Source: Chrysoporthe austroafricana
Taxonomy: Eukaryota > Ascomycota > Sordariomycetes > Diaporthales > Cryphonectriaceae
Assembly: GCA_001051155.2 (NCBI GenBank)
Contig: JYIP02000009.1
Location: forward strand, 62,001-126,000
Direction of reading: 5' to 3'
Length of the DNA stretch: 64,000 bases
Shown here: piece after piece, positions 1-9,804 of the stretch
How the letters are laid out: each line of letters starts with the position of its first letter
How positions within the stretch are numbered: position 1 is the stretch's first letter
The notes under the pieces: generated by a model
Seen by the model: only the letters and a program-made list of their open reading frames with translations
Told to the model about the DNA's origin: nothing
The model's database searches: none
Translations under genes and position numbers: made by a program

Positions 1-1951
1 GGTGGCTTACGATGAGCCAACGTATGAGCATTCGGCGTTGGCTTTAGCCAGGGTCGAGGCCTTCGGCTAGTCGCGCCTTATCTCTGACGCCTGCCTACAG
101 GCAGCGGACATACCTGCTGGAGTCCTTCACGCTTTGATGGTGAAATAGTTCTCAGTAAGTAGAAGATATGCAAATCCTTGAAATTGGCCTTTGTTAGAAG
201 TAAAGACGAAGCTATACGTAATGTGGGGCTGCTTTATAGGTTACTTATGTGAGCCCTGCAGGACTTGGAGAGTGATTATTCTTGTCGAGCGCTGCCCTCC
301 TATAGATAGCTTTCCACCTATCGCATTTAAATTTTGCATAGCCAGGGTTATATAGAGCCCAGTATGCTGCCAGACAAATCCAAGACTCTCTTTGCAGTTA
401 AGTCGACTGGTGAATTTGTATATCCCGGGATTCCGCAATGACATAAGCTCTTGATAATATGGGTTTCTCCGAAAAGAACGGGTATGCAAGAACAAGCATA
501 CTCAAATACATTCAGATAAGATGGTCCGCTGGGCACAAGAGCATTGCCATCTTACTCCCTAACAATGGGCGGATTATATATCTTCTCTGGCGAGACGTGG
601 GTTGACGGAATGGCACCCTGGAGGCAACGGCTGACAATCCATGAGACTGAGAACCTTCAAGATTTCGCACGTGTACGAGATCGTCCATAAGACTGGATGT
701 TCTAGGGCGCAAATCACGGTATAGAAAAAAGCCCTTCATTCTTCTAGGAAAAGAGTATAGCAACTGAAGTTGTGGATGGCAACGATAAGAAGATCTGGGG
801 TTATATCAACTCGAGGAAATACTGCAACAAAAGTCTCAGCCTTGATCCGCTGCAGGCGAGGCTCCGCCAGGCCAACCTTTTGGAGAGCTCCGAGTATGAG
901 AAGGGCCAGTTTCGGGGCACTGCATCGAAGATATTGTAGTCCGCAAGGGAATGCAAATTAAGCTGTAAATTCACCTGCTTGCAAAATGTGCTAGGAAAGA
1001 TTGGATCAACATACCCTCTTTCCTCCTATAACTCCTCTGGGGCTTTGATCGTCCAGTCAAAGTTTAATTGTTCAATAAGTAATTCAGATTGAAGCTTCTT
1101 TGACTATCCTTGCGTAAGGAATTAAGTTTACAGAGAGAACATCCGAGAGTGTCGATAGCCCCATTTATTAGAGAGCCTGGTCTCTTCAACGCTACATTTT
1201 CATGCTCTTGAACCACGGATGACTGAACAACTCAGAGGGAGGAGGCCTCGATTCGTCGGTTCGAGTAGTGTCTGCCACGCTGGGGCCATCCTCTAGGGGC
1301 ATGGACGACACGGTGTAGTGGAGCCTGAGAGGCTGATCCTCCTCCAGCGGGCGGCCGCAGCAGCTCCATATTTCTCCTTCGGCGGGTGTTCAGCACGTTG
1401 GCCTTGTTCCAATCTGCGAAAATTTCCTCGAACAATGCCCGACCCCGGACATCATGGTTGTGCACGAGATATCAATCATATGGAGCGCTGAGTAATTAGC
1501 CGCCTCGCGGACCGCCCGGAGCTTATTGGAGTCGTATACTTCTCAATTGTGTCTGTACAAAGTGGCCAAGCAAGTCGCAGTAAGCCGATGACACAGGTGC
1601 CTAGTTATGGCGAGCGGTATACAAGCAGGCTGTGTAGGCAGTATTACTAGAAGCTCCGCCGTTAGGCCCTTGACACTTCTTGCCGAGCTGTGGTGGCATT
1701 AGTGAGCAACCAAAGCAAGGAGATGCAATTTACAACCCGTTTAGGAAATCCTTGTGCGAATACACGGCGATCGTTGCAAACCACATCGCCGTTGGAATGC
1801 AATCCTTGCACGGCTGAAATCGAGTTGCTTGCCTCGTAAATTGCGCAGGGCCTGTCTCAAGCTCTTCTCGTCCTTATATAGGGATTGCGCTTTCTTTGAC
1901 TTCAGGAGCACATGTCAGTCCGACATCTTCATTGCTTTCATTATATTCATC
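1..1951. other. No supported gene (left edge to first CDS)
   Basis: Only short open frames (under 90 codons) occur on either strand, most without a proper ATG. I see no conserved domain, tRNA or clear repeat. The last ~200 bases continue in frame upstream of the peptidase start at 1952 and are probably its 5' leader. Confidence 0.5.
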
Positions 1952-3706
1952 ATGGCAACTCTCTCATCACATTCTGCCTTGTGCCTTTTCTTGGCAATCG
2001 TATTTAGCTTGCTGCCGAGCGCAACAGCGCGCCGTCTGCACGTCAGGAGCGACAATACTTCAATGGCATACAGCTGGAGCCAGGTATCGCCGTCCACAGA
2101 CCTCAACTGGACGCCTTGTTTTGATAACTACACCTGTGCTCGGCTTCAGGTCCCTCTAGACTACGACGACCCCAGCCTAGGCACAACTACGGTTCCCTAT
2201 CTCCGCGTGAGCGCGCAAACCCAGTCATCGTCAAAGCCTGCCCAGGACATCCTCGTCAACCCCGGGGGCCCTGGACGCTCTGGCGTCCTCTTTGCTCTCC
2301 AATGGCAGGACCTGCTTCGCCAGATGTTTGGCCCTGACTTCAACATTGTGGGCTTTGATCCGCGTGGCGTCAATAACAGCGGCATCAGCTTGGACTGTTT
2401 CCCCCCGGACCAAGCTGAGGCGGAAGCTGTCTTCGACGCAGCCTTTCTGGGCCCAGTGGACAGCCAGAGCCGCAAGTCCCTCGAGAATGAGTTTGCCATG
2501 GCAGGGGCATACGGAGACTGGTGCAGCCGCACCCTCGCAAACACGCCGGCTCGCTTCGCCAACACGCCGGCTAACGCGCGCGACATGCTCAACTTCGCAG
2601 AGAAGCGCGAGGTTGCGAACGGCGGCCGTGCGGGCGATGCAAAGCTGTGGTACTACGGCATCAGCTACGGCACCGTGCTCGGCGCAACGTTCGCGGGGCT
2701 CTTCCCGGACCGCGTAGGGCGCATGGCTCTGGACGGCGTGGACGACGCTGCAGACTACTACAGCGGCCAGTGGCTCAGCAACCTGTGGGACGCGGACAAG
2801 GCGGTCGAGTACTTCTTCCAGACATGCCACGACGGCGGACCCGAGGCATGCGCCGCCTACGCGTCCATGCCGCAGGAAATCGAGAGCAACCTCCTCCAGG
2901 CGATGGACGAGCTGCGAAGGGCCCCCATCCCGGTGACAGACCCGGCTGTTACCGACAGGCCGCAGCTGGCCACCTACGAGCTGTTCAACTGGGCCCTGCT
3001 TCAGACCTTGTATGAGCCGGTGCAGGCGTTCCCCGCCTTTGCGCAGGTCCTGGCCGACATACGGAATGGCAACGGCAGTTCGCTCATCGCCTTCATCCAA
3101 CCGAGCCCGGCCACGGGAGACATTAACACCAACCGGATCTACTGCCTGGACGCCGAGGGCCGATACAATCTCTCAACCCTTGAGAAGTTTGAAACTCACG
3201 TCGACAAGGTCAAGATCGAGTCGCGGTTCGTGGCCGACTCGTGGGCCTCTAACCCGCTGATGTGCCGCCAGATGCATATCACGCCGCCTCCGAACCAGCA
3301 GTTCCAGGGTAAGTCAGCCGTCTTTCTACACGCAAGCTCCGCTAAGTAACGCTTTACGTGCAGGCACGCCCTCGTCCAACCACACGAGCTTCCCTCTCCT
3401 GTTTGTCGGCAACACCATGGATCCCGTGACGCCCCTTAGAGAGTAAGTTCTCCTGCAGCTTGCCCCGACGGGTCCGGCCCCGGAGCTATTCAGCTGGCAT
3501 GTATTAACCAGTGCAACAGTGCCGCGCTGATGTCGTCCCGCTTCCCCGGCTCACGCCTCCTGACGCAGAACTCGGCAGGCCACACGAGCATGACAGGGCC
3601 GTCCAACTGCACAGAGCAATACCTTCGCAATTACTACTCGAATGGGACCCTGCCTCCTACTAATACAACTTGCCAGCCTAACACAATCCCTTTCGCGGCG
3701 CAGTAG
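1952..3706 (+). CDS. Secreted serine peptidase, S33 / TAP-like alpha/beta hydrolase
   Basis: Predicted extracellular serine exo-peptidase of the tripeptidyl-aminopeptidase-like S33 family (540 aa). Exons are 1952-3308, 3364-3442 and 3520-3706; the introns of 55 and 77 bp have GTAAGT donors. An in-frame ATG lies upstream at 1754, but the ATG at 1952 is immediately followed by a good signal peptide (hydrophobic core LCLFLAIVFSLL, then an ATARR cut region). Family landmarks seen are the oxyanion-side VNPGGPGRSG, FDPRGVNNSG, the nucleophile elbow GISYG (Ser238), the C-terminal TAP-like domain with FVGNTMDPVTP (Asp472) and SAGHTS (His500). The triad is therefore complete and the enzyme is probably active. 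Several N-x-S/T sites near the C terminus fit secretion. The substrate cannot be read from sequence; release of short peptides from protein N termini is the family expectation. Confidence 0.9.
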
Positions 3707-4193
3707 GCGGATGCCGGTTGGCCTGGTGGTTTAGAAAAGCGACGTTGGGAATAGCGCCATTGTTAGGGCCGAGTACATAAGCGGCCCCCTCACTGCATCT
3801 TAGCTTTCTGTTCCTCTCCATTTCTCTCCCTCTTTTCTTCTTTTCTTTGCCATTCGTTAAATAGTCTGCTAAACCGAGCGTAAGGATGAAGTACGATAAA
3901 GAGGGGGGGGCCTAAGGTAGAGGGTGTGTGGCGCTGTGGCGGTGGAGTGGCTACAGAGGCCACCATTTTTAGCCTACTATAATAACAATAATCAACCACA
4001 TTACTTTTCGATCTCTTTTAGCATCGTTCCTCGTGTGAGGACTTGACGTGTCCCGTGTGGCTCGGTTCAGGTGCTAACGACAATAGCTAGGGAGGAAGTT
4101 AGAAAGAGTGTTTAAAGTAGAAAGTAGGAAGTAGGGAGGTGCTTCATTCAATCCTGAGCCTCACTCAGCATGGATGGGCGATACTGCTGACTA
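3707..4193. other. Intergenic, peptidase 3' flank up to transposon
   Basis: No gene is seen. The TA dinucleotide at 4192-4193 is the left target-site duplication of the transposon that follows. Confidence 0.6.
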
Positions 4194-4333
4194 CTCTCAC
4201 CTGCATTCAAGTGGAATTCCCCACTGTTTTTTTCGTCAAATCCCACCTTATCGCCACACAAAATTCGAGAACGTTTTAATCTGGCCTGGGGCCGACCATC
4301 ACCCTCTTTACCCTCTTTTGCCACGGCTGAAGC
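4194..4333 (+). repeat. Left terminal inverted repeat
   Basis: About 140 bp, starting directly after TA and ending at ...CACGGCTGAAGC. It aligns with the reverse complement of 6725-6877 with scattered substitutions. It lacks a roughly 10-base piece (AACCCTCCCA in the right copy), which explains the shorter length. Confidence 0.9.
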
Positions 4334-4404
4334 TATTCGGAGATTTACGACAAAGCCAGCTATATATGCTTAATTTTATGGGGATTACACCAGAACTGTC
4401 ATTT

Positions 4405-4640
4405 CCAGGCTCTGAGCTTCCGCTCGAGGGCTAGCAGTAGGAAGGCTGGCGAGCCTAGCGACAAGAAGGTTCGCGAGCCTGGCATTCGAGCCTGGCGCTC
4501 TGGCCTGGCACTCTGGCCTGGCGCTCTGTCCTGGCATTCGAGGGCCTGGCACTCGAGCCTGGCGTTCGAGGGCTGGCGACAAGAGGGTTCGCGAGCCTGA
4601 CGGTCGAAGGCCTGGCGGCAGAAAAGCTGATATCAACAAG
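4405..4640 (-). repeat. GC-rich minisatellite, block A (inverted relative to block B)
   Basis: Degenerate tandem words built from GCCTGGCATTCGAG, GCTCTGGCCTG and GACAAGAGGGTTCGCGAGCC. The reverse complement of this block matches the units of block B nearly word for word, so the two blocks face each other across an AT-rich spacer (about 4660-4800). Confidence 0.85.
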
Positions 4641-4799
4641 TTCGACATTCTAGCAGTCGTCTGGCCAGAAAGGAGATTTCAAGTACCATTTCTTTTTAAT
4701 AGGAAATATAGTATAAACAGCATCTAAAAGCTTATAAAATATTAACCAACCCTGAATTTCGATATAGGCTAGCTGTTAAGCTTATTGCTATAACCTTCT

Positions 4800-5571
4800 T
4801 TATATCAAGCCTTCTAGCTTCCCTGCTGCCAGCCCTGGAACCCTCTTATTGCTAGCCTTCGAATGCCAGGCTTTCGACTGCCAGGCTCGCGAGCCCTCTT
4901 GTCGCCAGGCTCGCAAGCCTTCCTGTCGCCAGCCCTCGAGCCCTCGAGCGCCAGGCCAGAACGCCAGGCTTGCTCGCCAGACCGGAACGCCAGGCTGGAT
5001 CGCTAGGTTCGCGGACCCTCTTATCGTCAGCCCTCGACCGCCAGGCTCGAATGCCAGGCCTTCGAATGCCAGGCTCGAATGCCAGGCTTTCGAATGCCAA
5101 GCTCGCAAGCCCTCTTATCGCCAGGCTTGCAAGCCAGGCCCTCGAATGCCAGGCCAGAACGCCAGGCCAGAATGCTAGGCCAGAGCGCCAGCCTCGAGCG
5201 CCAGCCTCGCGAGCCCTCTTGTAGCCAGCTCTCGATTGCCAGGCCCTCGACTGCCAGGCCCTCGACCGCCAGGCTTGCGAGCCCTCTTGTCGCCAGCCCT
5301 CGACCGCCAGGCTCGAGTGCCAGGCCCTCGAATGCCAGGCTCGCGAACCTTCCTGCTGCCAGCCCTCGACCGCCAGGCTCGAGTGCCAGGCCCTCGAATG
5401 CCAGGCTCGCGAACCTTCCTGTCGCCAGCCCTCAACCGCTAGCCCCTCGACCGCTAGGCTTGCGAGCCCTCTTGTCGCGAGCCCTCTTGTCGCGAGCCCT
5501 CTTGTCGCCAGCCCTCTTGTCGCCAGGCCCTCGACCGCCAGGCTCGCCAGCCTTCTTTCTACAAGGTTAGC
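4800..5571 (+). repeat. GC-rich minisatellite, block B
   Basis: About 770 bp of imperfect tandem units such as CCAGGCTCGAATGCCAGG and GCTCGCGAGCCCTCTTGTCG. Many units contain the palindrome GGCTCGCGAGCC. The array leaves several frames open on both strands, giving Arg/Pro/Ala-rich reading frames that I do not consider genes. Confidence 0.9.
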
Positions 5572-5575
5572 CTCC

Positions 5576-6640
5576 CTACCTTTCCCCTAGCCCTGGCTCT
5601 GATGCGGCCAAAAACTGCCCTCTGATATTCTGTTGGTTCCTTCCTACTTCGTATACTGAATCGATCAGGAATTGCTTCCAGTCTTCAGCATCCCTCCACT
5701 GGTCCTGGACATACGCAGCTTGCCGCCGTATGTATGCTTTAAGCTCGCCAAAAAAAAAAAGCTTCAATAGGATTCAAGTGTGGGCTATATAGAGGGAGAT
5801 ATTTCAACACTATACCAGCAGCTTCGCATAACGGCTTGAGGGCATCGTAATGATAGAAAGCCGCGTGATCCATTACGAGAACGCTTCGTGGGCCTGGGAA
5901 AGGCGTATATCGCGGCAAGACCAGTTGCTCGATATACAGCAAGAAGCCCTCTGCATCAGTTGCCCCTTCGTATACGGATAACGCGATAATGCCTTCGAGA
6001 GCTAACGCCGGCAAGATCTGATATCGTCCGCCACGGTAGGTTCCTCCGCCAAGGACTTGTTTCTTTGGCTTCAAGCCTTTAGGCGCCCAGGCCGTTCGTC
6101 TATTAATCCCCCTCTTGTCGATACCAGATTCGTCTATAAAAACAAACTGATCTGGTCGCCAGTCTCTTATAGAATAGATATAGTCGGCGCAAAGGGCTTC
6201 GTCACGCTCAAGGGCTATAAGGGCTTGCTTTTTCTTGGTCCAGTTTGCCTGGCGAAGGCGCCGGCCTATCTGGGTTGTCGATATCTCGAGCTCGAATCGT
6301 TCGAAGAGCCACCATTGCATTTCGTCAATATACAAATCGCCTTTGCAAGCTAGCAAATCGAGAAGCTCCTATTACCCAGAACAGTCAGACAATAGCTTCA
6401 GAGCAGAACAAGGCCCGGAGGGTTTGAACAGACCGCTAGATGAAACGGCAATAACTTGGTCGCACCGCTAGGGTCCTGGTCTACGACGATAGAGCCTGTT
6501 ACAGCCCATCGCCTTCTCAGCTTCTGAGCGTAATTCAGGCTAATATTGACGCTAGCTACGATATCATTGTTGCTGAAGCCGCCTTCAAGAAGGCCAAGGA
6601 TTATAGAGCGATCAACATCGCTTAGCCGTGGGCCAGGCAT
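5576..6640 (-). pseudogene. Broken Tc1/mariner-type transposase (DDE_3, DD34E)
   Basis: Cut-and-paste transposase in pieces. The N-terminal part (ATG at 6640) is a helix-turn-helix segment (RSIILGLLEGGFSNNDI, NYAQKLRRRW). It runs out of frame near 6400, where the frame of the next piece holds adjacent TAA and TAG codons. The middle piece (about 6356-5739) has the core: VFIDESG (first Asp), LVMDHAAF (second Asp) and NPIEAFF (Glu), with 34 residues between the last two, hence DD34E. At 5750-5760 a run of 11 A on the plus strand breaks the frame just after the catalytic Glu. The tail GELKAYIRRQ, ending at the stop at 5576, continues in another frame and fits the usual IEEFFAELKA context. At least two lesions are needed to explain this, so it is non-functional as it stands. 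Confidence 0.88.
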
Positions 6641-6724
6641 TGCTGCCAGCAACTCGAAAACACCAAAAATCGATTTACGATAGTCGTTTTAGGGAGTCAC
6701 GAAAAGCTCAGAGCCCTGGCGAGC

Positions 6725-6877
6725 GCTTCAGCCGTGGCAAAAGAGGGTAAAGAGGGTAGTGGTTGGCCTTAGACCAGATTAAAAAATAACGTTCCCGAAT
6801 TTTGTATGGCGATAAGGTGGGAGGGTTGGGATTTAACGAAAAAACAGTGGGGAATTCCACTTGAATGCAGGTGGGAG
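6725..6877 (-). repeat. Right terminal inverted repeat
   Basis: About 153 bp, the inverted partner of 4194-4333, ending directly before the TA at 6878-6879. Substitutions relative to the left copy are spread along its length, suggesting an old insertion. Confidence 0.9.
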
Positions 6878-7196
6878 TAACCCGATCGGGCGACTACCTA
6901 AGTAAGTAACCCCGGCGTCGCGTCCCGCTCGCGCCTCAGACGTCCAGCGCGTCGTGGATCCAGATGACTTTGTGGGACCAGCAACACAACCTTTCCAACA
7001 TACCACATTTTAAGGAAATCAAAAACGGACGGGCCCGCCTGGCGAGAAGACGTGAGAAACTCCTCGGCCCTCGCAATCCGCCTATAAGATCCCACGAGAC
7101 CAGCAGGAGATCGCCTCGGCTGCACTATACACGGGGTTGCAGAGACCCTGCACCGGAACGAGGGGGGCATGATATAAGCCAATCACGACGGCAACC

Positions 7197-8884
7197 ATGG
7201 ACGAGGCCACTCGTGAGCGTTACGAGACGCAGTCTAAGGACCTGCGCGTCAGGATCAAGACATGGGAGCTCGGCTTCTCCAGGGACCACGGCAAGAAGCC
7301 CAGCCGGCTGGACATCAAGAACAACCGGGAGATGGGTAGGACACCTTGCCATATATCCCCACTGCCGCGCAGGAGTGCATCTCAGTTGACGCGCCGTTCC
7401 CAGCTGCCACCTATAAGGAATACCAAAAGCTCCGGGACATCCTCGAGGGCAGGATCCCGCCTCCTCCGAAAGCCCACCACCACGCCGATGACAAGGAGAA
7501 CCGCAAGCGCAGGTCCCCGCAGCCTCCCGCCCACACGCCCTCCACGAAGCGCTTCCGCGCCGCAGAGACGCCCTCCTCCCGGCACCGCCCGGCCCACAGC
7601 ACCATGCACATGTTCACGCCTAGCGGCGCCGGCGCCGGGAGCGCCGCGACGCCCTCCCTCAGCCGGAAGCTCTTCTCCCCCGCCGCGCCCACCTCCATCG
7701 GCCCCACGCCGCAGCGCGACGGCCGCGTGCTGGGGCTGTTCGACTCGCTGCCGTTTAAGGACGCGGAGATCGACTCGCCGTGCAGGCCGAACGCCTCGGT
7801 CAGGCTGTCGCAGGTCATCGAGGCGGGGAGGGAGGCCATGGTGGAGGAGACGCCGAAGAGGCGCCGGACACTGGATGCGGACCCCAGCACAGCCTCCGCC
7901 CTGGGCCGCACCCCCTCGTCGCGGCACAAGCGCGCCGACCGGTCGCCGCGGAAGGGCATCCTGGCCACACCGCTGAAGCCGCGCGGCGGGGACGGGGCCG
8001 CCAAGACGCCCGGCACGTCGTCGTCCGTGTCGAAGCTGCAATTCCAGACGCCCGCCTTCCTGCGGCGCATACCCGCGCCCAAGGCCAGCGAGGGCAGCCA
8101 GTTCGTCTCGCCCGAGCCGATCCGCCTTCCCCGGAAGCCCCTGCTGCGCGGGCTGAGCAGCGTCGTGGCGGACCTGCGGAAGCTGCAGGAGGAGGAGCTG
8201 GACGATGAGCTAGACGCGCTGCGGGAGGTGGAGAACGAGGCCGCCGGCAGGCCGAAGAATGCTATCCCGGGCGGCCAGCCCGACGTGCCTCCCCCGTCGA
8301 AGAAAGCGGCGGATGAGGACGCCGAGGCGCTCGTCTTGGCGGAAGACGACCAGAAGCAGAACATGACCCTTCTAGGTGGTTTCGATGACGAGGCAAAGTA
8401 CGACTCACCGGACGAGGAGAACGCGGGACTGGACCGCAACGGCCAGCCGCTGAGGGTGTTCAAGAAGAAGGGGCAGAAGAGGACCACCCGCAGGGCGAAC
8501 ATGAGGCCCGTGAGGACGAAGAGGCCCTCCGCCGCCTCAGGGGACGAAGATGGCGAAAATGCGGATCCGGCCGAGGCAGAAGCCGACGACGAAGACCCGG
8601 CCCTCCTCTCCGGTTCGGAGTTTGCGGGCTCAGATGATGATGAAGATGAGCTGGCGCAGGACATCAGTACCATCCGGGCCAAGAAGACCGCCGCCAAGAC
8701 TAAAGCAGCGCAAGCAAAGAAGGGCAACGCCGAGGACGAGAAGAAGAAGCCTGGGGGTACGGTCAAGAAGGCAGCGCGCAAGGTCAACGAGCTCGCGCAC
8801 GCCAACTTCAAGCGCCTCAAGCTGCGCAACAACGGCGCGAAAGGCGGGCCGGGGTATAACAGCCGATTCAGGAGGCGCAGGTGA
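7197..8884 (+). CDS. SLD2: DNA replication regulator Sld2
   Basis: Replication-initiation factor of the Sld2/Drc1 family (539 aa), which after CDK phosphorylation binds Dpb11 at origins. Exons are 7197-7335 and 7404-8884. The 68-bp intron (donor GTAGGA, phase 1) was placed so that the conserved N-terminal helix reads continuously as REM|AATYKEYQKLRDIL; an acceptor at 7385 would add six residues. The N-terminal ~65 residues carry the family signature (KTWELGF, KKPSRLDIK, YKEYQKLRDIL). The rest is low complexity with many S/T-P sites (for example TPSTK, SPRKG, TPLKP, TPAF), as expected of a CDK target. The C terminus is strongly basic (KRLKLRNN, SRFRRRR) after acidic patches. The large antisense open frame here is a GC-bias shadow. 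Confidence 0.9.
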
Positions 8885-9804
8885 AGAGATCGGGAGGGGA
8901 ATAGTACTTTCGAGGTCCTGGTACAGCGATGGTTCATTGGCGTGGCTTGACACTCATTCCTGCTTATGAGCAACTGGATGTTGTTCCTGCATGGCCCTGC
9001 AACCTAGGGATTCGGGCGCTTGGCAGCCATCGCAGCCCTCCCTGCCATCGTTTGCGGGAGACACGCCTATTCTTATGGTTTAGATAGCCAGACTTTGCTC
9101 AACCTCGCCAAAACAATCAAACGCGGTCGACATAAGCCATTTTTCTCAAAACTCGGAAACAACGCGTGAGTTTGCCTGCGATCTCGCTGTCTTGAACCTC
9201 TGCGATACTGTCCCAGCCCAATTTTACTCTTCGCATCTTCGCCGGAACAGCTATCCACGGATTCCCTTGATCCAGTCCTTCCCTTCCCCTCTGTTAACTG
9301 TGGGCAATGGCTGCATTTGTATGTCTCTAGTTACTACTCTACCGAACCTAAGCCCAAATCGATTTCTACGGCCTGCGTCTCTTGCTCATTCTGTCTTTCT
9401 TCTTGACACTTGTCTGGCTGTCCGGTTTATCTTTGACAGTCTCGTTGAAAGGATCTTGAAGTGATTCTACTTCATGATGGTGTAGCTTATGAGCATTCGT
9501 TTATGCTTGACTGCTGTTGTGAGTCGGGCTCCTCATAGTGCACGTACGCTGTTGCTTTTGCAATGCCCGAAAATTGGTCTTCGCTGCTGGTGGGCCATCA
9601 ATTCTCGGTGGCATTCAGCAATAGTTGAGTCACGTCACATAAGACAAGAAGATACGGAAACAAGGTGTCTTCATCAAGGTAAGTAACAATGCTTGATCAG
9701 AGGCAATACTACCATACAAATACATCTCAGAAAAGAGCTTGCAGGTCCTTGGTTGCATTAATATTGGCGATCACTCAGTCCTAGCAGTTGCCGTCGAGGG
9801 CTTT
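8885..9804. other. Intergenic, no gene seen
   Basis: About 0.9 kb between the convergent Sld2 and PAF-AH-like genes. Only short frames without domain features occur. Confidence 0.5.

Larger units (their letters stand above)
4194..6877 (-). mobile_element. Tc1/mariner-type DNA transposon with terminal inverted repeats
   Basis: A complete but decayed element of 2684 bp. It is bounded by TA on both sides (4192-4193 and 6878-6879), the target-site duplication typical of the Tc1/mariner superfamily. The ends are long inverted repeats: 4194-4333 matches the reverse complement of 6725-6877, starting CTC(T/C)CACCTGCATTC. Inside, on the minus strand, is a broken DD34E transposase (5576-6640). The left half is filled with GC-rich minisatellite arranged in two opposing blocks. 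It is probably immobile by itself because the transposase is interrupted, but intact ends could be mobilised by a related enzyme. Confidence 0.9.

Noticed and set aside
1754..1951. 66-residue N-terminal extension of the S33 peptidase
   Set aside because: It would bury the signal peptide; the ATG at 1952 places it at the N terminus, as expected for this secreted family.
2231..3100. 289-codon minus-strand open frame
   Set aside because: Antisense shadow of the S33 peptidase.
4849..5570. Open frames of 80-163 codons on both strands, Arg/Pro/Ala/Ser-rich
   Set aside because: They follow from the minisatellite units inside the transposon; several frames are open at once on both strands.
7411..8973. 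520-codon minus-strand open frame
   Set aside because: Antisense to SLD2; Ser/Arg-rich translation is typical of a high-GC shadow frame.
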